Origin: Burkholderiaceae bacterium
GTDB lineage: Bacteria > Pseudomonadota > Gammaproteobacteria > Burkholderiales > Burkholderiaceae_C
Direction of reading: 5' to 3'
Length of the DNA: 11,015 bases
Assembly: GCA_017999135.1 (NCBI GenBank)
Contig: JAGOBT010000062.1
Coordinates: 1-11,015 of the forward strand
The position numbers and the translations under genes were made by a program. Below are positions 6,895 through 11,015 of this stretch, one piece after another. The notes under the pieces are model-generated. The model saw only the letters and a list, made by a program, of their open reading frames with translations, searched no databases and was not told the origin of the DNA. The first letter of the stretch is position 1. The number at the start of each line of letters is the position of its first letter.

Positions 6895-8462
6895 CAGTGC
6901 TTGCGCACCAGGCTGCGCAGCGGCACGCCCAGCGCCGCCAGCACGCCGAAGTACACCGCCGCCGACAGCGCCAGCGCCAGCGCCATGGCCCCGGCGCGCA
7001 GCAGTTCATGCGCGCCCATGGCCAGCCAGTCGAAGCGGCGCGCCGCCCAGGCCATGCCGGCGCCCATGACCGCGCTGGCCAGCACCACCTTCAGCACCAG
7101 CGCACCCCAGCCCGCCGCCGGCTGGTAGCTGCCGCGGCGCTTCAGGCCCCACACCAGTGCGCCGGCATTGGCATTGGCCGCCAGGCCGATCGACAGCGCC
7201 AGCGCCGCCACGCCCATGCCCAGCCCGCCGATCAGCGCCGCATTGAGCACTTGCGTGAGCACCAGCGCGCCGATGGCCACGCGCATCGGCGTGGCCATGT
7301 CCTGCTGGGCGTAATACGCCGGGGCGGCCACCTTCACGCCGACCAGGCCGATCACGCCGGCGCCGTAGCCCATCACCGCCAGCGTGGTCATGGCCACGGC
7401 GTTGGCGTCGAAGGCGCCACGGTGGAACAGCACCGCCACCATCGGCTGGCCGAACACTGCCAGCGCCACGGCGCAAGGCAGCGCCAGGATCAGCACCAGG
7501 CGCAGGCCCCAATCGAGCAGCGCTGAATAGGCCACCATGTCGCCCTGCGCCCGCGCGGCCGACATCTGCGGCGTCAGCACCACGCCGAGCGCCACGCCCA
7601 GCAGCGCGGTGGGCAACTCCATCAGCCGGTCGGCATACACCAGGGTGGACACCGCGCCGGTGCCCATGTGGCTGGCGATCTGCGAATTGATCATCAGCGA
7701 GATCTGCGCCACCGACACGCCCACCAGCGCCGGGCCCATCTTGGCCAGGATCTGGCGCACGCCCGGGTGGTGCCAGGCCGCCAGCAGGCGGCCCGGCGTC
7801 AGGCCGAACCGGGGCAGCATGCCGATGCGCAGCAGCGCCGGCACCTGGATGCCCATCTGCAGAAGGCCACCCAGCATCACGCCGGCGGCCAGTGCGTAGA
7901 TCGGCTCCCCGCCGTGGCGGCGCAGCGGCGGCACCAGCAGCAGCGCGGCGCCGATCACGCTCAGGTTCAGCAGCACGGGCGTGAACGCAGGAATGGCAAA
8001 GCGCTTCCAGGTGTTGAGCACGCCCGACGACAGCGCCACCAGCGACATGAAGCCGATGTAGGGGAACATCCAGCGGGTCATCACCACCGCGGCGTTCTCG
8101 GTGGCGGAGTCGAAGCCCGAGGCCAGCAGCCACACCAGCACCGGCGCGGCCACGATGCCCAGCGCACACACCACCAGCAGCGCCCAGGCCAGCACCGTGG
8201 CCACGGCGTCGACCAGATCACGGGTGGCGGCGTCGCCGTTGGCAGCCCGGGTGGCCGCCAGCAACGGCACGAAGGCCTGCGAGAACGCGCCCTCGGCAAA
8301 CAGCCGGCGCAGCAGATTGGGGATGCGGAAGGCGATCTGGAACGCGTCCATCATCGCCGAGGTGCCGAACAGTGCCGCGCCGATCTGTTCACGCACCAGG
8401 CCGGTGATGCGCGACAGCAGCGTGAGGGCGGAAACCGAGAAGGCGGCCTTGAAGAGATTCAT
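6894..8462 (-). CDS. murJ: Lipid II flippase MurJ
   Basis: MurJ flips undecaprenyl-linked lipid II across the inner membrane for peptidoglycan synthesis. The 522-residue MOP-superfamily protein is mostly hydrophobic, with about 14 predicted membrane segments. The N-terminus carries the residues found essential in E. coli MurJ, with nearly the same numbering: R18 and R24 in SRITGLVREQIGAALFG, D39 in MMDAFQIAFRIPNLLRRLFAEGAFSQAFVP, and R52. YADRLMELP (276-284) contains R279, matching the lumenal Arg (R270 in E. coli). The start codon is the first ATG of the frame and gives the expected N-terminus. No strong Shine-Dalgarno is seen. A perfect TATAAT lies 80 bp upstream, back-to-back with the rpsT promoter. 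Downstream is the SirB1-like gene, 37 bp away. The two may be co-transcribed. Confidence 0.97.
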   Translation of the reverse strand: MNLFKAAFSVSALTLLSRITGLVREQIGAALFGTSAMMDAFQIAFRIPNLLRRLFAEGAFSQAFVPLLAATRAANGDAATRDLVDAVATVLAWALLVVCALGIVAAPVLVWLLASGFDSATENAAVVMTRWMFPYIGFMSLVALSSGVLNTWKRFAIPAFTPVLLNLSVIGAALLLVPPLRRHGGEPIYALAAGVMLGGLLQMGIQVPALLRIGMLPRFGLTPGRLLAAWHHPGVRQILAKMGPALVGVSVAQISLMINSQIASHMGTGAVSTLVYADRLMELPTALLGVALGVVLTPQMSAARAQGDMVAYSALLDWGLRLVLILALPCAVALAVFGQPMVAVLFHRGAFDANAVAMTTLAVMGYGAGVIGLVGVKVAAPAYYAQQDMATPMRVAIGALVLTQVLNAALIGGLGMGVAALALSIGLAANANAGALVWGLKRRGSYQPAAGWGALVLKVVLASAVMGAGMAWAARRFDWLAMGAHELLRAGAMALALALSAAVYFGVLAALGVPLRSLVRKH

Positions 8463-8542
8463 GCGGGCGGCGTGCCAGGCAGGTGGTGCAGTGAAGGCGG
8501 GGCCCGGCCCGCCAGCGTGCCGCCAAACCCATCCGATTCCGC

Positions 8543-8548
8543 ATTATA
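8543..8548 (-). promoter_or_regulatory. -10 element of the murJ promoter
   Basis: A perfect TATAAT on the minus strand, 80 bp upstream of murJ, predicts a start site near 8536 and a leader of about 75 nt. The -35 at 16-18 bp spacing (around 8565-8572) is weak and coincides with the -35 of the divergent rpsT promoter. Confidence 0.5.
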
Positions 8549-8568
8549 GAAACCGACCTGCGTGGCAC

Positions 8569-8598
8569 TTGGCCGCAGCATATCCAGAATGCTATACT
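8569..8598 (+). promoter_or_regulatory. rpsT promoter
   Basis: The -35 TTGGCC (8569-8574) and -10 TATACT (8593-8598) are separated by 18 bp on the plus strand. The predicted start is near 8605, which leaves a leader of about 100 nt before the rpsT ATG. A long leader is usual for a ribosomal-protein gene with post-transcriptional control. Confidence 0.55.
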
Positions 8599-8617
8599 CG
8601 CGGTCTTTGCCCGGCAT

Positions 8618-8644
8618 GGGTGGCTGAAATGCTTTCAACCACCC
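8618..8644 (+). promoter_or_regulatory. Strong hairpin in the rpsT leader
   Basis: The arms GGGTGGCTGAAA (8618-8629) and TTTCAACCACCC (8633-8644) pair over 12 bp with one internal C-A mismatch, closing a TGC loop. No T-run follows, so it is not an intrinsic terminator. It sits about 15 nt into the predicted transcript and 61 nt before the start codon. It could stabilise the message or take part in S20 autoregulation. Function is inferred from position only. An 8-bp repeat, GCCCGGCA, flanks it (8609-8616 and 8656-8663). Confidence 0.5.
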
Positions 8645-8705
8645 TTCAATCCCAAGCCCGGCAGCCAGATCACGCTACCGTCTTCGACACAGGATTCTCA
8701 CCAGC

Positions 8706-9029
8706 ATGGCCACCGCTTCCAAAGCCAAGAAGAAAACCGTTCGCCTGGCCTCGGGCCGCAAGCGCGTCCGCCAGGACGAGAAGATCAACGCCGCCAACAC
8801 CGCGCTGCGTTCGAAGTTCCGCACGGTGGTCAAGAACGTGCAGAAGGCGCTGGACAAGGCTGCCACCCCCACCGGTGACAAGGCTGCCCCCGCTGCGCTG
8901 TTCAAGCACGCACAAAGCGTGATCGACTCGATCGCCGACAAGGGCATCTTCCACAAGAACAAGGCCGCCCGCCACAAGAGCCGCCTGGCTGCCAAGATCA
9001 AGGCGCTGTCCGCGTCCGCCGCCGCCTGA
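8706..9029 (+). CDS. rpsT: 30S ribosomal protein S20
   Basis: S20 is a primary 16S rRNA-binding protein of the small subunit. The 107-residue product is very Lys/Arg-rich and helical. It has the family blocks [20 protein letters not shown] (14-33), [14 protein letters not shown] (36-49) and the diagnostic C-terminal [19 protein letters not shown] (80-98). It is longer than E. coli S20 (87 residues), with extra residues at both ends and a short insertion, [11 protein letters not shown] (about 53-63). Burkholderiales versions are often around 90-105 residues. The start is ATG with an AGGA about 11 nt upstream. It is a single-gene unit with its own promoter, a structured leader and an intrinsic terminator 20 bp after the stop. 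It is divergent from murJ and convergent with the DUF3579 gene. Confidence 0.97.
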   Translation: MATASKAKKKTVRLASGRKRVRQDEKINAANTALRSKFRTVVKNVQKALDKAATPTGDKAAPAALFKHAQSVIDSIADKGIFHKNKAARHKSRLAAKIKALSASAAA

Positions 9030-9049
9030 GAGGCTGCCGCCCCACGCTG

Positions 9050-9074
9050 AAAAGCCCGCGCAAGCGGGCTTTTT
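9050..9074. terminator. Bidirectional intrinsic terminator between rpsT and the DUF3579 gene
   Basis: The arms AAAAGCCCGC (9050-9059) and GCGGGCTTTT (9064-9073) form a 10-bp stem with a GCAA tetraloop. It is followed by T on the plus strand and mirrored by the A-run at the left arm. It can therefore end the rpsT message and also the convergent minus-strand DUF3579 message, whose stop is 20 bp away. Confidence 0.9.
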
Positions 9075-9093
9075 GCTTGGTGCCGCCGCCGCG

Positions 9094-9417
9094 TCAATCC
9101 GGCTTGGGTGGCTCAGGCATCAGGCAGGCTTCCACCACCTGCAGTTCGTTGTCGCGCGCGAAGTGCATGACGAAGTCCCAGGCCATCGGCTCCAGGTCGC
9201 GCAGCGCCTCGTTGACGATCACGCACTTGATGCCGTCGATCACCCGCGGCACGCAGTACGGCGAATAGCCGATGTGTGCGCCGATGCCCGAACCCTTGGG
9301 TCGGAAACTCGACAACGCCCCCGCCAGCCGCTCCGACCAGTCGCTGGGCCGGAAGGTCTTGCCGGCCTTGGTGACGCCCTGGATGAAGAATTCGCGCGGT
9401 TTGGGGGCGGTCGACAT
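9094..9417 (-). CDS. DUF3579 family protein, function unknown
   Basis: This small soluble protein (107 residues from this start) belongs to the DUF3579 family (PF12112), found mainly in beta/gammaproteobacteria. The recognisable core is REFFIQGVTKAGKTFRPSDW (8-27), then ERLAGALSSFRPKG, VIDGIKCVIVNEALRDLEPM and MAWDFVMHFARDNELQVVEACL. No catalytic motif or membrane segment is visible and no function is known. Start 9417 fits the usual family length of roughly 100-125 residues, but its ribosome-binding site is poor. An in-frame ATG at 9555 has a better one (AAGGGG, 7 nt spacing) and would add 46 Pro/Val/Arg-rich residues with GC-rich third positions. That longer form cannot be excluded. The gene is divergent from argD and convergent with rpsT. 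Confidence 0.85.
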   Translation of the reverse strand: MSTAPKPREFFIQGVTKAGKTFRPSDWSERLAGALSSFRPKGSGIGAHIGYSPYCVPRVIDGIKCVIVNEALRDLEPMAWDFVMHFARDNELQVVEACLMPEPPKPD

Positions 9418-9588
9418 GCGGGCCAGGTGGGAAGGGGCTGGATCGGGAAAGCCGATGGGCAGCACCACCGGACGCAGCACACGCCGCACCGGCACCGGCT
9501 CTGCCACCGGGAAACCCCGCATTGTGCCGTGGAAGTGCTGCGGCGCAGCAAGCATGTTGGCCCCTTGAGGCTGGACGATTCCGGGTCA

Positions 9589-9617
9589 TCGGCACGTCAG
9601 GTGCATCGCTTTAGAAT
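9589..9617 (+). promoter_or_regulatory. argD-argF promoter
   Basis: The -35 TCGGCA (9589-9594, 4/6 match) and -10 TAGAAT (9612-9617) are 17 bp apart. The predicted start is near 9624, which leaves an 85-nt leader before argD. No clear ARG box is seen nearby. The rest of the interval from 9418 to 9588 holds only a possible N-terminal extension of the DUF3579 gene on the minus strand. Confidence 0.5.
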
Positions 9618-9641
9618 CGAACCCCGGGCCGGCGGTTTGCC

Positions 9642-9683
9642 ATGGTGGGAACCATGCGAAAAACACGCCGGCTTCTTCTTTGA
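9642..9683 (+). other. Arg-codon-rich short leader ORF before argD
   Basis: The frame opens at ATG 9642 (MVGTMRKTRRLLL) or at the in-frame ATG 9654 (MRKTRRLLL) and stops at TGA 9681-9683, 25 nt before argD. The shorter version has three Arg codons (CGA, CGC, CGG) in nine and ends in three CTT Leu codons, a rare codon in this GC-rich gene set. The GGTGGGA upstream of 9654 could serve as a ribosome-binding site. Its place between the argD promoter and argD suggests a leader peptide, but an ORF this short easily arises by chance. Confidence 0.3.
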
Positions 9684-9708
9684 TCCGCCGTCTTTTCGGA
9701 GCCCTGCG

Positions 9709-10884
9709 ATGACTTCCCACGTGATGAACACCTACGGCCGACTGCCCTTTGCGCTGTCGCACGGCCGAGGCTGCCGCGTCTGGGACACCGACGGCAAGCA
9801 GTATCTGGACGGCCTGGGCGGCATCGCCGTCAACACCCTGGGCCACGGCCACCCCAAGCTGGTGCCGGCGTTGCAGGACCAGGTGGCCAAGCTGATGCAC
9901 TGCAGCAACTACTACGCCGCGCCGATGCAGGAAACGCTGGCGGCCAAACTGTGTGAACTGTCGGGGCTGGAGGCGGCCTTCTTCTGCTCCACCGGCCTGG
10001 AGGCCAACGAAGGCGCGCTGAAGATCGCGCGCAAGTTCGGCCATGACAAGGGCATCGAGCGGCCCGAGATCATCGTCTACGAGAAGGCCTTCCATGGCCG
10101 GTCGATCGCCACGCTGTCGGCCACCGGCAACCCCAAGGTGCAGGCCGGCTTCGGCCCGCTGGTCGAGGGCTTCGTGCGCGTGCCGCTGAACAACCTGGAC
10201 GCGGTGCGCGAAGTCGCCCGCACCAACCCCAATGTGGTGGCGGTGTTCCTGGAGACCATTCAGGGTGAAGGCGGCATCCACCCCACCCGCATCGAGATCC
10301 TGCAGGGCCTGCGCCAGATCTGCGACCAGCAGGACTGGCTGCTGATGCTCGACGAAGTGCAGTGCGGCATCGGCCGCACCGGCAAGTGGTTTGCCCACCA
10401 GTGGGCCGGCATCCAGCCCGATGTGATGCCGCTGGCCAAGGGCCTGGGCTCGGGCGTGCCGATCGGCGCCATCGTGGCCGGCCCGCGCGCAGCCAACGTG
10501 CTGCAGCCCGGCAACCACGGCACCACCTTCGGCGGCAACCCGCTGTCCATGCGCGCCGGCATCGAGACGCTGCGCATCATGGAAGAAGATGGCGTGATGG
10601 CCAACGCCGCCACCGTCGGCGCCCGCCTGCAGGCCGGCCTGGCCGAAGGGCTGGCCGGGGTGGCCGGCGTCACCGAGATCCGCGGCCAGGGCCTGATGAT
10701 CGGCATCGAGCTCGACCGCCCCTGCGGCGTTCTGCTGGGTCAGGCGGCCGACGCCGGCCTGCTGCTCAGCGTGACGGCCGACAGCGTGATCCGCCTGGTG
10801 CCGCCGCTGATCCTGAGCGCCGCCGAGGCCGACGAGATGGTGGCCATCCTGGTGCCGCTGGTGCGCAAGTTCCTGGCCTCATGA
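9709..10884 (+). CDS. argD: Acetylornithine aminotransferase (class III PLP-dependent)
   Basis: ArgD converts N-acetylglutamate semialdehyde to N-acetylornithine in arginine synthesis, and may also serve the succinyl-diaminopimelate step. The 391-residue product has the class III aminotransferase pattern. It contains GIAVNTLGHGHP (38-49), the phosphate-binding STGLEANEGALKIAR (94-108), KAFHGRS (126-132) and ETIQGEGGI (182-190). The cofactor Asp D215 is in LMLDEVQCGIGRTG, the Schiff-base lysine K244 in PLAKGLGSGVPIGA, and HGTTFGGNPL follows (270-279). The start at 9709 has GGAG 7 nt upstream. The frame is open far upstream (to 9073), but that part has no aminotransferase similarity and lies opposite the DUF3579 gene. 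The stop overlaps the first candidate argF start (ATGA). argF as neighbour supports ArgD over other class III aminotransferases. Confidence 0.95.
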   Translation: MTSHVMNTYGRLPFALSHGRGCRVWDTDGKQYLDGLGGIAVNTLGHGHPKLVPALQDQVAKLMHCSNYYAAPMQETLAAKLCELSGLEAAFFCSTGLEANEGALKIARKFGHDKGIERPEIIVYEKAFHGRSIATLSATGNPKVQAGFGPLVEGFVRVPLNNLDAVREVARTNPNVVAVFLETIQGEGGIHPTRIEILQGLRQICDQQDWLLMLDEVQCGIGRTGKWFAHQWAGIQPDVMPLAKGLGSGVPIGAIVAGPRAANVLQPGNHGTTFGGNPLSMRAGIETLRIMEEDGVMANAATVGARLQAGLAEGLAGVAGVTEIRGQGLMIGIELDRPCGVLLGQAADAGLLLSVTADSVIRLVPPLILSAAEADEMVAILVPLVRKFLAS

Positions 10885-11015
10885 AACCGGGGTACTCGCT
10901 GATGAAGCACTACCTGCAGTTCAAGGATCTGCGCGCCGAGGAATACGCTTATCTGTTCGACCGCGCGCGCATCATCAAGACGCGCTTCAAGAACTACGAG
11001 CGCTACCAGCCGCTG
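10881..11015 (+). CDS. argF: Ornithine carbamoyltransferase, N-terminal fragment (gene runs off right edge)
   Basis: ArgF makes citrulline from ornithine and carbamoyl phosphate. Only the first 45 codons are in the window. The start HYLQFKDLRAEEYAYLFDRA, followed by RIIKTRFKNYERYQPL, matches the N-terminal helix of Burkholderiales-type ornithine carbamoyltransferases. The carbamoyl-phosphate STRT motif would lie beyond the edge. Two in-frame ATGs are possible. ATG 10881 overlaps the argD stop (ATGA) and gives an N-terminus of length similar to Burkholderia/Cupriavidus homologues. ATG 10902 (MKHYLQF) lies 17 bp after argD. I prefer 10881 because overlap coupling is common in this window and the extension fits relatives, but neither has a strong ribosome-binding site. 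Confidence 0.9.
   Translation, partial: MKPGYSLMKHYLQFKDLRAEEYAYLFDRARIIKTRFKNYERYQPL

Noticed and set aside
8609..8663. 8-bp direct repeat GCCCGGCA flanking the rpsT leader hairpin, as a possible insertion footprint
   Set aside because: Eight G/C-rich bases repeat easily by chance in this sequence. The segment between them shows no mobile-element feature beyond the hairpin.
9073..9708. N-terminal extension of ArgD to the first ATG of its frame
   Set aside because: The extension crosses the opposite-strand DUF3579 gene and the argD promoter, and has no aminotransferase similarity. ATG 9709 has a proper GGAG and gives the normal length.
9586..10518. 310-codon minus-strand frame opposite argD
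   Set aside because: It is a GC-bias shadow of argD, whose cofactor-binding motifs are intact on the plus strand. The frame has no recognisable domain.
1..11015. Mobile element, defence system, CRISPR array or tRNA
   Set aside because: No spaced repeats, transposase or integrase motifs, cloverleaf-like segment or composition break were seen. Every sizeable gene matches a core housekeeping or common chromosomal family.

Overview
The window is a chromosomal housekeeping region of a high-GC betaproteobacterium. It most resembles the Burkholderiales, probably the Rubrivivax/Leptothrix/Comamonadaceae side. The grounds are the very high GC at third codon positions, the Burkholderiales-type S20 and ornithine carbamoyltransferase N-termini, a DUF3579 gene, and the Hda/HAD-IB/PcnB/FolK gene order. 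Family assignments come from recognising protein motifs by eye. No mobile element, CRISPR array, tRNA or rRNA was seen.

Left part (1-8462, all minus strand, read right to left): murJ (lipid II flippase), a SirB1-type transglutaminase-like/TPR protein, an AI-2E/PerM-family membrane protein, hda, a HAD-IB phosphatase, pcnB, folK, a DUF47/PhoU-like protein, and the start of a Pit-type phosphate permease that runs off the left edge. hda, HAD and pcnB are joined by ATGA stop/start overlaps and are almost certainly co-translated. The DUF47-pit pair has a candidate promoter of its own. That promoter is overlapped by three 11-bp-spaced PHO-box-like repeats, which suggests control by phosphate.

Right part (8463-11015): a compact divergent promoter region serves murJ (minus) and rpsT (plus). 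rpsT has a leader of about 100 nt with a strong hairpin. It ends at a bidirectional terminator shared with the convergent DUF3579 gene. An argD-argF arginine-biosynthesis operon then starts on the plus strand. Its leader holds a tiny ORF rich in Arg codons that can pair with the sequence next to the argD ribosome-binding site. argF is cut by the window end.

The genes are ordinary core genes, and I see no undescribed multigene system. What deserves a second look is regulatory: the PHO-box array at the DUF47-pit promoter, the Arg-codon leader ORF before argD, the rpsT leader hairpin, and a mini-ORF that exactly bridges murJ and the SirB1-like gene.
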